In this document: one piece after another, positions 8,871-17,328 of the stretch | How the letters are laid out: each line of letters begins with the position of its first letter | Position numbering within the stretch: the stretch's first letter is position 1 | Origin: Tannerellaceae bacterium | GTDB lineage: Bacteria > Bacteroidota > Bacteroidia > Bacteroidales > Tannerellaceae | Reading direction: 5' to 3' | Assembly: GCA_021201565.1 (NCBI GenBank) | Contig: JAJQES010000114.1 | Coordinates: 1-42,444 of the forward strand | DNA length: 42,444 nt | Notes under the pieces: model-generated | What the model was told of the DNA's origin: nothing | Databases searched by the model: none | What the model saw: only the letters and a program-made list of their open reading frames with translations | Translations under genes and position numbers: made by a program

Positions 8871-9791
8871 ATGAGACAATATCTATACCTATTGAGTCTT
8901 GGTGTACTCCTGCTTTTGGGAGCCGGATGTGAAAAGATCATTGATTTCGATGGCAGGCAACCTCCTAAAAAACTGGTGGTAACTACTATGGTAGGCTGTG
9001 ATACGGAGCTATCCACGTTGACGATCTCCGAAAGTTTTTTGATTTATGGGGAGAATGACGAGTTTGACATGCCAGAAGAAGGAGAGGTGAAAATAGAGAT
9101 TAACGGCGAAGAGTGTGAGATTCTTGAGTTTTATGTATATGAATATGACCGGATTGTAAAATGTTATTTTGATGCACAGGTGAAAGAGAATGATGTGATC
9201 CGTGTTTCGGTAAGAACAGACAAACATCCTGTGGCTACCGGCGAAGAGAGGGTGCCGCCGCCGCCGGTCATTGTAGATGTTCAGACGGAACCCTTTTATA
9301 CAGAACCTTTTTATAGTGAATATGGAGCAGGCTGGACGCGGGCTCTGATACGCATAAAAGATGATCCGGGAGTTTCCAATTATTACCGTTTGTTTATTAA
9401 ACAGTATTATGATGAGGAGCGATGGTATTATATAGATTATCATATTGACCAGGACCTGGTGATGAGTAGTCTTTCGAGCCAGGAAATACAGGAGGGGGAT
9501 GGGGATACGAACCGGATGCGCATATTTCCGGATGATCTCTTCAATGGAAAAGAATATACGTTGAATATCTATTTCTGGGATCCTAATTATTATGAATATG
9601 AGGGAAATGGGACATTGATGGTCGAGTTACAGTCCCTGTCCGAATCTATGTATTTGTATATGCGTTCCCTGGAAATGAGCTATAACAGTGATATCTTTTC
9701 CGAACCCGTCCGGATCTATTCTAATATCCAGGGTGGTTATGGGATAGTGGGCGCGTATAATTCTACTGTACGGGTTGTGGATAAATGGTGA
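8871..9791 (+). CDS. DUF4249 family lipoprotein
   Basis: A 306-aa lipoprotein following the receptor by 12 bases, probably co-transcribed. The signal peptide ends in a lipobox LLGAGC with the acylated Cys at residue 20; the mature end CEKIIDFDG is the usual start of DUF4249 proteins. The rest is rich in beta-strand and aromatic acidic segments (YYRLFIKQYYDEERWYYIDY). DUF4249 proteins accompany TonB receptors with carboxypeptidase-like domains in Bacteroidetes and are presumed surface or periplasmic partners; ligand unknown. GTG 8862 is an alternative start and is less likely. Confidence 0.88.
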   Translation: MRQYLYLLSLGVLLLLGAGCEKIIDFDGRQPPKKLVVTTMVGCDTELSTLTISESFLIYGENDEFDMPEEGEVKIEINGEECEILEFYVYEYDRIVKCYFDAQVKENDVIRVSVRTDKHPVATGEERVPPPPVIVDVQTEPFYTEPFYSEYGAGWTRALIRIKDDPGVSNYYRLFIKQYYDEERWYYIDYHIDQDLVMSSLSSQEIQEGDGDTNRMRIFPDDLFNGKEYTLNIYFWDPNYYEYEGNGTLMVELQSLSESMYLYMRSLEMSYNSDIFSEPVRIYSNIQGGYGIVGAYNSTVRVVDKW

Positions 9792-9807
9792 ATAACGTAA
9801 CGTATTT

Positions 9808-9907
9808 GTTCCCCAACCTGATGGGGGACCGCATTAGAACAGGCGTTAGTTATAATTACAATGTGATAAGGCCTGTACCTCTGCGGTCCCCGATCAAGTC
9901 GGGGAAC
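9808..9907. repeat. Three-hairpin repeat element B, copy 1
   Basis: Between convergent genes. Left hairpin cccc-aacctgatg-gggg; middle stem acaggc...gcctgt; right hairpin ccccgatcaagtcgggg; closing pairs gttccc/ggggaac and accgca/tgcggt. It is closely related to 12629-12728. It may double as a bidirectional terminator for the DUF4249 and aldo/keto reductase genes. Confidence 0.75.
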
Positions 9908-9971
9908 AGGGATAGTGAGTTTCTATATACTATATATCTTTCTGTCCAATATTATTCTTTTTTCCCTATTT

Positions 9972-11006
9972 TCAGAATGTCAACTGTGAATTCAGGTAAG
10001 GGAACTGGGCCTGGTGCCAGTAGGGATAAACCGGAGTTATTTTACTGGCTTCGTCCAGGCGTTTTACCTGTTCCGGGGTTAAATTGAATTCTGTTGCTTT
10101 GATATTCTGTTTTAGCTGTTCTTCCGTGCGGGCTCCGATGATCACACTGCTCACAGTGGGACGTTGCAGCAACCAGTTGATCGCACATTGGGCGACACTC
10201 CGTCCGGTCTCTCCGGCCAGTTGGTCCAGTACATCTACTACACGATATAAACGTTCGTTGTCAATGGCTTCATCGGGAATGGGGCTGCCTCCCCGGGCTA
10301 CGCGTGACCCTTCCGGGCGGGGATTCTCCCGGCGGAACTTTCCGCTCAGGCGTCCGGCTGCCAACGGACTCCACACGATGGTTCCCACCTGCTGGTCGAT
10401 CCCCAGCGGCATAAGTTCCCACTCAAACTCCCGGTTTACTAATGAGTAATATACCTGTTGAGCGATGTAGCGGTTCCAGCCGTACCGGTCAGACACACTC
10501 AGGGATTTCATCAGGTGCCATCCGGAAAAATTGGAGCAGGCAATGTAACGTACCTTCCCGCTGGTCACCAGATCGTCGAGTGCCCGCAGGGTTTCTTCCA
10601 CCGGTGTGTTGCCATCGAAACCATGCATGTGATAAATATCAATATGATCCGTGCCCAGCCGGCGCAGGCTCGCTTCGCAGGCATTGATGATATGAAACCG
10701 GGAAGATCCCATATCGTTTCTGTCTCGTTGCCGGATGCTAAACGTTGTTTTGGTAGAGATCAGTACCCGGTTGCGAACTTCTTTAATGGCTTTTCCCAGG
10801 ATCTCTTCAGACAGCCCTTCGGAGTAAACATCTGAGGTGTCAAACAGGTTGATCCCCGCGTCCAGACAAAGATGTATCATCCGGGTGGCTTCCGCTGCCT
10901 GGGTTTGTCCCCATGCTTCAAACCCATCTGTACCACCAAATGTTACCGTACCAAAACAAAGAGCAGGGACATATAATCCCGATCCGCCTAATTTTCTATA
11001 TTCCAT
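9972..11006 (-). CDS. Aldo/keto reductase
   Basis: NAD(P)H-dependent oxidoreductase of the aldo/keto reductase superfamily, 344 aa, cytosolic, (beta/alpha)8 barrel; physiological substrate unknown. The catalytic tetrad is visible: D56 and Y61 (NLFDTSDVYSEG), K86 (ISTK) and H128 (YHMHGFD). The cofactor region SSVIIGARTEEQLKQN near the C-terminus is typical of the YajO/Tas/IolS-like subgroup. It is transcribed divergently from the sulfatase with 182 bases between them; a TATTTTCGC box upstream is one mismatch from the -7 consensus. Confidence 0.93.
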   Translation of the reverse strand: MEYRKLGGSGLYVPALCFGTVTFGGTDGFEAWGQTQAAEATRMIHLCLDAGINLFDTSDVYSEGLSEEILGKAIKEVRNRVLISTKTTFSIRQRDRNDMGSSRFHIINACEASLRRLGTDHIDIYHMHGFDGNTPVEETLRALDDLVTSGKVRYIACSNFSGWHLMKSLSVSDRYGWNRYIAQQVYYSLVNREFEWELMPLGIDQQVGTIVWSPLAAGRLSGKFRRENPRPEGSRVARGGSPIPDEAIDNERLYRVVDVLDQLAGETGRSVAQCAINWLLQRPTVSSVIIGARTEEQLKQNIKATEFNLTPEQVKRLDEASKITPVYPYWHQAQFPYLNSQLTF

Positions 11007-11188
11007 ACTTTATTGCATTTAAGAAGTTGCGAAAATAGAGATAGGATCATGGAATAGAACAACCGGAGATGTTAAAGTTCTGAAAGGAACGTTGAATTTC
11101 TTATTTCTTTACCCGGATTCACCCATAAGACAGGTTTATTTATTTTCTATCTTTACCGGGAACTTAAGGCTAATTTATAATAAATAGA

Positions 11189-12613
11189 ATGAAAACACAA
11201 CTACTTAGCGGTGGACTTTTATGTACTACCGCTTTATTTGCCCAGAATCAGCCACCGAATATTCTCTGGATTGTAGCGGATGATATGCGTGCATCGACCA
11301 TTGAATGTCTGGGAGAGGAAGAGGTCAAAACGCCTGTTCTGAACCAGTTAGCCGGCGAATCCACGCTGTTTACGAATGCCCATATTATGGGAGGCACCAG
11401 TGGCGCAGTCAGTATGCCCAGCCGTGCGATGTTAATGACGGGAAAATATCTGCATGCACTGGAGAGACAGGGAGCTGTTTTGCCTCCGTCCCACACCACA
11501 GTGGGAGAGGTATTACGTGAAGCTGGTTATCAAACATTTCATACAGGGAAATGGCATAATGATTTTGCTGCCTTTAACCGGACATTTGATTCGGGCGAGG
11601 CTATCTTCTTTGGCGGAATGGCGGATCACTGGAATGTGCCGCTGTTCCACTATCATGCAGATGGACAGTATAAAAGCAGCCGCCGGGTGATCCGTGAACC
11701 GGGACGGAATAATCATACGGAGGTGTTGAGTGGGGAGTATGCGTATTCAGGAAAACATTCGGTGGATATTTTTACGGATACGGCGATTGACTTTCTGAAT
11801 AACAGGCAGGAGGGCGACAAACCTTTTTTCCTTTCCCTCTGCTATATGTCGCCTCATGATCCCCGCAGTATGCCGGACGAGTTTCTGGAAATGTATGATC
11901 CGGCATCTGTTACGTTGCCTGCCAATTATGTGACTGAACACCCGTTTGATAACGGGGAACTAAAGATTAGGGATGAAGTCCTGGCCGCTATTCCCCGGCA
12001 GGAGGCAGAAGTAAAAAAGCATATCGCGGACTATTATGCGATGATTTCCCACCTGGATGCCCGTATCGGACATGTGATTCAGGCGTTGAAGGATAATGGG
12101 CTCTATGAAAATACCATTGTTGTGTTTCTGGCAGACAACGGACTGGCTGTCGGGCAACACGGCCTGATGGGTAAACAAAACCTGTACCGTCATAGTGTCA
12201 ACGTACCGTTGATGATTAAACGTGCCGGACAGACTGTCCCGGTTGTTACGGATAAAATGTGTTACCTGATTGACCTGTATCCGACGATGTGTGTCCTGGC
12301 CGGCATTTCGGTTCCGCAGTCGGTGGACGGAGTCAGCCTGTTGCCGGTACTGGAGAGGGATGAAGTGGTGCGCCCGTACCTGTATCTGGGATACCGTCAT
12401 CTGCACCGGGCTGTTACGGATGGAGAGTGGAAACTGATTGATTACCGGGTGAATGGGGCCCAGACTTCTCAATTGTTCCATCTGAAAAATGATCCGATGG
12501 AAACGAACAACCTCTATGATGAGAAAAAACAGGTCAAGGTAATCAAACGGTTGCGGAGCCAGATGGACAAACTCCGGGTGGAGACGAAGGATCAGTCGGA
12601 GTTTTGGGAATAG
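11189..12613 (+). CDS. Secreted Ser-type sulfatase (S1 family)
   Basis: Formylglycine-dependent sulfatase of 474 aa, exported to the periplasm (signal peptide to about residue 19, ALFAQ). The signature SMPSRAMLMTGKY has Ser75 as the formylglycine precursor, so activation needs a radical-SAM anaerobic maturase, not an FGE; that maturase is not in the window. Other active-site elements: D31 and D32 (VADDMR), K86, HTGKWH at 118-123, SPHDPR, and D316/N317 (ADNG) with GKQN after it. S1 sulfatases of gut Bacteroidales remove sulfate from host or algal glycans; the substrate here cannot be read from sequence. Adjacent genes are not glycoside hydrolases, so no polysaccharide utilisation locus is evident. 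Confidence 0.93.
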   Translation: MKTQLLSGGLLCTTALFAQNQPPNILWIVADDMRASTIECLGEEEVKTPVLNQLAGESTLFTNAHIMGGTSGAVSMPSRAMLMTGKYLHALERQGAVLPPSHTTVGEVLREAGYQTFHTGKWHNDFAAFNRTFDSGEAIFFGGMADHWNVPLFHYHADGQYKSSRRVIREPGRNNHTEVLSGEYAYSGKHSVDIFTDTAIDFLNNRQEGDKPFFLSLCYMSPHDPRSMPDEFLEMYDPASVTLPANYVTEHPFDNGELKIRDEVLAAIPRQEAEVKKHIADYYAMISHLDARIGHVIQALKDNGLYENTIVVFLADNGLAVGQHGLMGKQNLYRHSVNVPLMIKRAGQTVPVVTDKMCYLIDLYPTMCVLAGISVPQSVDGVSLLPVLERDEVVRPYLYLGYRHLHRAVTDGEWKLIDYRVNGAQTSQLFHLKNDPMETNNLYDEKKQVKVIKRLRSQMDKLRVETKDQSEFWE

Positions 12614-12628
12614 TAAATAACAGGTTTG

Positions 12629-12728
12629 GTTCCCCGGCCTGATCGGGGACCGCATTACAACAGGCGTTTGTTATAATTATAATATGATACGGCCTGTTCC
12701 TCTGCGGTTCCGCATCAAGTGCGGAAAC
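12629..12728. repeat. Three-hairpin repeat element B, copy 2
   Basis: Same architecture as 9808-9907: left hairpin ccccggcctgatcgggg, middle stem acaggc...gcctgt around an AT-rich loop, right hairpin ttccgcatcaagtgcggaa. The right stem differs from copy 1 by paired changes while the loop atcaagt is kept. Confidence 0.75.
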
Positions 12729-12776
12729 AAAGCTTGTTTTTGTTTTAAATTCTGTACCATCCTAATCCTTTTTTTT

Positions 12777-12784
12777 TACTTTTG
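12777..12784 (+). promoter_or_regulatory. -7 promoter box of the ECF sigma operon
   Basis: tacttttg matches TAnnTTTG. It overlaps the upstream TTG (12782) that would otherwise be the longest start, which supports ATG 12794 as the real start with a very short leader. Confidence 0.45.
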
Positions 12785-12793
12785 TGGGTAATT

Positions 12794-13366
12794 ATGCTGT
12801 TTTTCAAAAAGAATATATCTAAGCTAACCGACGAGGAATTATTACAAACCTATTGTACGTCCGGGGATTCGGAATATTTCGGAGAGTTATACAACCGTTA
12901 TATTCCGCTAATATATGGTGTTTGCCTGAAATATCTGAAAGACCCGGACGATGCCGAAGACGCTGTCATGGAAATCTTTGAACATCTGTTGCCGCGTGTA
13001 GCTAACTATGAGATCCGGGGATTTAAAACCTGGGTGTATAGTGTGGCCCGCAATCACTGTTTACAGATTCTCCGTAAAGACCAACCGGAGATTTTTGTCG
13101 ATTTTACCACGCATGTTATGGAATCTGACGAGGTGTTGCATCTATTAAATGAAGATGGTCCGGACGAGGAACGAATGGCGGCGTTAAACCGCTGTATAGA
13201 AAAGCTGCCGGAGCATCAGCGTACGAGTATTGTCCTCTTTTTTATGGAGGAGTTATCGTATGTCGAGATAGTAGAGAAAACGGGCTATGCCCTCTCGAAA
13301 GTAAAAAGTTATATTCAAAACGGTAAACGGAATTTGGCAATCTGTATAAAAAAGAGCTTATCATGA
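12794..13366 (+). CDS. ECF-type RNA polymerase sigma factor
   Basis: Sigma-70 family, extracytoplasmic-function type, 190 aa. Region 2 spans about 25-95 (YFGELYNRYIPLIYGVCLKYL, DAEDAVMEIFEHLL, FKTWVYSVARNHCLQILRK). Region 4 spans about 130-185 (LPEHQRTSIVLFFMEELSYVEIVEKTGY, SKVKSYIQNGKRNL). It directs transcription of an unknown regulon. Its stop overlaps the start of the next gene by 4 bases (ATGA), and that gene encodes a membrane protein with an anti-sigma-like cytoplasmic end, so the pair probably forms a signalling unit. The start at ATG 12794 is preferred over TTG 12782, which lies in the promoter. Confidence 0.92.
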   Translation: MLFFKKNISKLTDEELLQTYCTSGDSEYFGELYNRYIPLIYGVCLKYLKDPDDAEDAVMEIFEHLLPRVANYEIRGFKTWVYSVARNHCLQILRKDQPEIFVDFTTHVMESDEVLHLLNEDGPDEERMAALNRCIEKLPEHQRTSIVLFFMEELSYVEIVEKTGYALSKVKSYIQNGKRNLAICIKKSLS

Positions 13367-14163
13367 AGTTACAGGAGTACATCAGAGGAAACCGCCGGGG
13401 CAAAGAGGCCCACCGGTTGGAGCGCGAGGCGCAGACAGATCCTTTCCTGTCGGATGCGCTGGACGGCTATATACAGTTGCAGGAGGATGCGACTCCGCGG
13501 ATCGGGAACATGCGTAAACGTATCCGCGTGCGTACTACCCATAAACGAAAAGGATTCCAGGTCTGGAGTGCGGCGGCTGTTGTGCTGTTGCTGTTGAGCC
13601 TGGGAGTTTATTCCATAGTCAATCCGGTCGAACCGGCCGATATTTATTATAGTCTTTCAGACCCGGAACGTTTTTCTTTGGATCTTCTTACCAGAGATAG
13701 TTACGAGGTAGCGGATAGTCATTATGAACCGGCGCCCCTGGCGGGTTCTACCCAGGTAGTAGCTGTGGAACCTGTCCCTCTCTTTGCGTATCCCCTGCCG
13801 ATTGGGGGAGAGCCTTATGTAGAACCCTATCTGCCGGTTCTGAACGGTGACCTTCCCCTGACAGCTCTGGACCTTCCCGAAGTGCAGGAAGGGATCGGCA
13901 AGAAACCGGAACCGGCTGTACCTGCCGGACTTTACAAACAATATCTGGCTGACCATATCCAGATCCCGATTCAGGGAGTGTGTCCCCGGACCAAAGGAAA
14001 AGTAACAGTTTCCTTTAAAGTAAATCCAACCGGCCGGCCTTATAATATCCGGGTGGTGAAAGGGCTTTGTGAGAGCCTGGATAATGAAGCCGTGCGGCTG
14101 GTGCGGGAAGGACCGGACTGGAAATTCGGCGACCAGGAGGTCCGTATGACTATACAACTTTAA
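13363..14163 (+). CDS. Membrane protein with anti-sigma-like N-terminus and TonB C-terminal domain
   Basis: A 266-aa bitopic inner-membrane protein. Seen: a charged cytoplasmic segment 1-65 with the motif HRLEREAQTDPFLSDALDGY, as in many Bacteroidetes sigma-linked membrane proteins; one transmembrane helix about 66-86 (VWSAAAVVLLLLSLGVYSIV); a Pro-rich periplasmic linker; and a TonB_C-like domain about 205-266 (GKVTVSFKVNPTGRPYNIRVVKGL, LDNEAVRLVREGPDW). The start overlaps the sigma gene stop (ATGA). The likely role is sequestering the sigma factor and sensing or energising an outer-membrane partner through the TonB domain; that combination is inferred from domains and coupling. Annotation pipelines would probably call it an energy transducer TonB. 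Confidence 0.82.
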   Translation: MKLQEYIRGNRRGKEAHRLEREAQTDPFLSDALDGYIQLQEDATPRIGNMRKRIRVRTTHKRKGFQVWSAAAVVLLLLSLGVYSIVNPVEPADIYYSLSDPERFSLDLLTRDSYEVADSHYEPAPLAGSTQVVAVEPVPLFAYPLPIGGEPYVEPYLPVLNGDLPLTALDLPEVQEGIGKKPEPAVPAGLYKQYLADHIQIPIQGVCPRTKGKVTVSFKVNPTGRPYNIRVVKGLCESLDNEAVRLVREGPDWKFGDQEVRMTIQL

Positions 14164-14494
14164 TTTATAGATGAATATAGTAACCGTTTTAAACAAAAAG
14201 GAATTATCTGGCCTGTACCCCTTCTATTGATCTCTTTTTATAGGACTCTGTACCTGTTTCGAGTTTGAAGAATAGGGAACGCAGATTGCACAGAGGGCGC
14301 AGATGAACGCAGAAAATAGTTTGAATAATTAATTTGCGTTCGTCTGCGCTCTCTGTGCGGTTTGCGTTCTTTTTAGTTCTTCGTTTTGTAAAAATTGGGA
14401 GGTGATTTTGAAACTTTTTCCAAATAAAATGCAACAAATAGGTACTCAATTACGTCTTATATAATATAAGACAAGAAAATAACTTAATTCTGCT
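14164..14494. repeat. Gap with a long inverted 'gcagag/gcagat' repeat and a small palindrome
   Basis: At 14274-14373, a left arm (agggaacgcagattgcacag, continuing to 14315) pairs imperfectly with a right arm (ttgcgttcgtctgcgctctc to 14372) around an AT-rich loop, a stem of roughly 40 bases. The vocabulary aacgcagag/gcgcagatgaacgcag resembles a dispersed repeat I know from many distant bacterial genomes. A separate perfect palindrome, gtcttata-taa-tataagac, lies at 14454-14472, 22 bases before the next start. No gene is seen. Confidence 0.7.
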
Positions 14495-15067
14495 ATGTTA
14501 GAAAAAGTAAAAAGATTAATTGTGTTGATGACCTTACTGGCCGGATGTGTCTTTATTTCATGTAGTAAAGAGGAGGTGGATACTTCCCGGGCTGAGCAGT
14601 TAGTGGGTATCTGGGAGCTGGATGATATCATGTTATCTGTAAATGCTAACGAACCTTATCTGGAAAGTATTTTGGCAGAAAAGATTCTGAATGAACATGG
14701 AATGCTTCGCCCGTATATTTTTGAAGATACTATCCAGTTCCATGAAATGGGATACTTCCTGGAATCATACCAACTTGTACAGGAGGGAGATCTTCCTTCT
14801 GAATTCAGCGGAACCTATAGTGTGAACGGGCGGGAGATTACATTTTCCCAACCGCGTCTCTCGGCTGTCTGGTATGACCGGACCCCATTATTTGACTGTG
14901 AAGATGATTTGCTGGTGTTCTACATCACCCTGCCGGAAAGTAGTCTGGAGGAAATTAGACTGCATTTGCAGTCCGATGGCCATGATGTGGATAACCTGGA
15001 GATTGAAAAGATTAATTACACCCAGATCTACAGGAAGATGAAGAGTTTTCCATACGATCAGGAATAG
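14495..15067 (+). CDS. Lipoprotein with lipocalin-like opening
   Basis: A 190-aa predicted lipoprotein of unknown function. Two Cys could be the acylation site: C18 (LLAGC) or, more likely, C23 (FISCSKEE), whose acidic following residues fit Bacteroidetes surface-export signals. The mature part begins QLVGIWELDDIML, the usual start of lipocalin-like and DUF4923-like small beta-barrel lipoproteins, and contains FSGTYSVNGREITFSQPR, another barrel-type strand pair. It probably stands alone, with a palindrome before its start and a terminator after it. No ligand can be inferred. Confidence 0.72.
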   Translation: MLEKVKRLIVLMTLLAGCVFISCSKEEVDTSRAEQLVGIWELDDIMLSVNANEPYLESILAEKILNEHGMLRPYIFEDTIQFHEMGYFLESYQLVQEGDLPSEFSGTYSVNGREITFSQPRLSAVWYDRTPLFDCEDDLLVFYITLPESSLEEIRLHLQSDGHDVDNLEIEKINYTQIYRKMKSFPYDQE

Positions 15068-15108
15068 GGTGTAGCTCTATATTCGTAATAAAAGTGTGTC
15101 TATGAAGA

Positions 15109-15138
15109 GGCATCCCCGTGATGGGGATGTCTTTTTTT
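15109..15138 (+). terminator. Rho-independent terminator
   Basis: ggcatcccc (15109-15117) pairs with ggggatgtc (15123-15131) around gtgat, followed by seven T. It ends the lipoprotein gene. Confidence 0.85.
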
Positions 15139-15140
15139 GT

Positions 15141-15148
15141 TACATTTG
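15141..15148 (+). promoter_or_regulatory. -7 promoter box of the 659-aa secreted protein gene
   Basis: tacatttg directly follows the terminator T-tract and precedes ATG 15164 by 15 bases, matching TAnnTTTG. No clear -33 element is seen. Confidence 0.5.
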
Positions 15149-15163
15149 TAGCCCGTTTAGAAA

Positions 15164-17143
15164 ATGAAACCAATGAAAAACATTCGTTGTTATTCCTGTA
15201 TGCTTTGGTGCCTGTGGTGTCTTTTGCCGGTTTGCTCACTCTTCTGTCAGAATTCCGGGTGTGTTTTCCCTAACGCTCAGGAGGAGTTCCGGACTAATCT
15301 GTACGGGTTTACCTATCCGGCGGAGTGGGAGATTGTGTACCGTGATCAGTGGTATAGTAGCGTAGGTGCGACGGAATTGGAAGGGTGTGAGCTTTTGCAT
15401 TTTTTTACTTATAAACTAACGGAGGAAGAAAAGAACGATCCTGCTATTTTGCCGTTGGCTTCGATTACGTTTAATTCATATATGAAATGGAACGGAAATA
15501 TTGAATTGCCGGAACAAGAGGCAGAGCTGTTGCGGAGGATTGACGAGGAATTGCTGGTCAGCGGTGGACAGTTTCATTCGTATTCGGTATATGTGCCGGG
15601 CGAACTGGGAGCCCAACAGCTGTATCCGCTGGTATGTGTGCTGACGGTTGAACAGGGAGTCCTTTTTAATCATTGGTTTGTGCTGACTCCCTATGGTACC
15701 GGGCATCTGGCGTTTCCCTGCCGGGAAGACGGACAATGTTTTGAATGTGAGGAGACATTGATGGATATTGTTCTTTCGGTACGGGGACTTTATGATATGC
15801 TGGACCGGACCCTGTCTGTTTTCCGGACGGAAGGGTGGACGATCTCTTTCCCCCGTTACTGGGAGGATGTGTATGTGTTGACCCGGGAAGGAGAGGAGGA
15901 GAAAGCGGAAAGAACCGAATGGGAAAACCGGCTCCATTCTGTGGGTAAGTTGGTTCAGTTTGTTTCCGGCCAGGTTTTTATTCAACTCATACCGCTTCCT
16001 TTTGCGGATTTGCAATCTAATCCGTTTATTGCGGGCCATCTGTCGAAGGATTTGCACCTGCGGTATGGGAAGGGGGCGTTGCCGGAGGAGGTAACGTATG
16101 ATCTTTCCGGTTGCCTGAAGGATCTTTCTGCCTCTTTTTGGAATGAGGGGGCGTTTGGTGGTTCTTATATCCGCAGACGGCAAACGGCAGACCGGTTGGT
16201 GCTGAAAGGGGATTATGAGAGCCAGAAAGAGTGGTTGCTGGTCACTTCAAACCGGGCGTACCGGGTGTATTGTCTTTTGTCTCTGACGGATACGGATGAT
16301 AGGGTCTTTGAGCAATATGTGGCTGATATTGACCGGATGCTGGATACGCTTACGGATGTGCCTTATAGCGGAGAGGAAGCGCGGACTGTTTTGCAGACGG
16401 TAAAAGAACAGCCTGTGCGGCAGGCGGAACTGTCTGAAACAGTGTATCCTGAATTGTCGCCTGAACTGTCTTCGCTGGGTTATGTTCTGGAGAAGGTTTC
16501 CCGGACTGGAAAAGTGACGGAGGAGATCTATTTCTGTAAAAAACATCAACATTTTATGATTCCTTATCAGGATAAAGTGTATGAAAGAACTTCCTGGCCG
16601 TACACGTTGCAGGAGGAGGAAACGACTTTCCGGATATTGGATAAAGAGGGAAAAGTGATCGGGGAACGGGAGACGATAGACGGGTATAATCCGGAGGATA
16701 TGCTGATCTATCAGTATGGCATCTGGGCGCCTGTGTTGCTGGATGAGGAGGCATGGGATGTGTATGCTGCGGAGCATCCGGCTCCGGAAGGATTGTGTCA
16801 TTATGTGGGATATGAGTGGGAAGGGTTTCAGTTCGGGCAAGACCCGGCTAAGTGGCGTGACGAACCTTCTGCAATAAATGAAGGGGTGGGTATGGCTACC
16901 CTGCTATTAAACTATTATGAAGTGCCCGTTGGAAATGACTGTTTTCGTTTCCATACCGGTGAAGGAATATATGGTATGGGTGTCTTTTACTGGTCAACGG
17001 ATTTTCCCGTATCTGTTATCCCTTATCCAACAGCCTGCACAGGCAAAGAAGGCCCTGCTTTTATGAGCTGGGAACCTTCTTTTGATGAGCAGCGAAAAGG
17101 GGAAAGGTGTTATTGGTTTTTCATTACCCCCGGGAATAACTGA
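15164..17143 (+). CDS. Large exported protein with two related N-terminal domains, function unknown
   Basis: A 659-aa protein with a signal peptide (to about residue 29, CSLFCQ), so periplasmic or outer-membrane associated. I do not recognise a named family. Two segments of about 170 residues look related: about 42-212, starting YGFTYPAEWEIVYRD, and about 218-385, starting EGWTISFPRYWEDVYVL. Each opens with the G-F/I-P-x-W pattern of PsbP/Mog1-type alpha-beta sandwiches and ends in a helix with an I-L/D pattern (TLMDIVLSVRGLYDML; YVADIDRMLDTL). The last 270 residues have no such repeat and are rich in W, Y and E. Fifteen or so Cys is high for an exported protein. ATG 15173 is an alternative start. 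It lies alone between a terminator and the GIN-domain gene. Confidence 0.7.
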   Translation: MKPMKNIRCYSCMLWCLWCLLPVCSLFCQNSGCVFPNAQEEFRTNLYGFTYPAEWEIVYRDQWYSSVGATELEGCELLHFFTYKLTEEEKNDPAILPLASITFNSYMKWNGNIELPEQEAELLRRIDEELLVSGGQFHSYSVYVPGELGAQQLYPLVCVLTVEQGVLFNHWFVLTPYGTGHLAFPCREDGQCFECEETLMDIVLSVRGLYDMLDRTLSVFRTEGWTISFPRYWEDVYVLTREGEEEKAERTEWENRLHSVGKLVQFVSGQVFIQLIPLPFADLQSNPFIAGHLSKDLHLRYGKGALPEEVTYDLSGCLKDLSASFWNEGAFGGSYIRRRQTADRLVLKGDYESQKEWLLVTSNRAYRVYCLLSLTDTDDRVFEQYVADIDRMLDTLTDVPYSGEEARTVLQTVKEQPVRQAELSETVYPELSPELSSLGYVLEKVSRTGKVTEEIYFCKKHQHFMIPYQDKVYERTSWPYTLQEEETTFRILDKEGKVIGERETIDGYNPEDMLIYQYGIWAPVLLDEEAWDVYAAEHPAPEGLCHYVGYEWEGFQFGQDPAKWRDEPSAINEGVGMATLLLNYYEVPVGNDCFRFHTGEGIYGMGVFYWSTDFPVSVIPYPTACTGKEGPAFMSWEPSFDEQRKGERCYWFFITPGNN

Positions 17144-17328
17144 TCTGCTGGTCCTGCTGTCTGTTGCTGGCGCGGATCTCCGGTTCCGTGCCTTCATGTT
17201 TTTATTATCGCACAGTTGTCCGGAAATGAACACGCTCATAAATAGATAATCCGTTTAGTATGAATGAGATATAGATGTGACATGTGATTTGTCTGCTTCT
17301 TTTATTATTTATTTATACTATTACATTT

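Noticed and set aside
9785-10087. 100-codon frame after the DUF4249 gene
   Set aside because: Covers repeat element B and overlaps the aldo/keto reductase on the other strand; translation has no domain.
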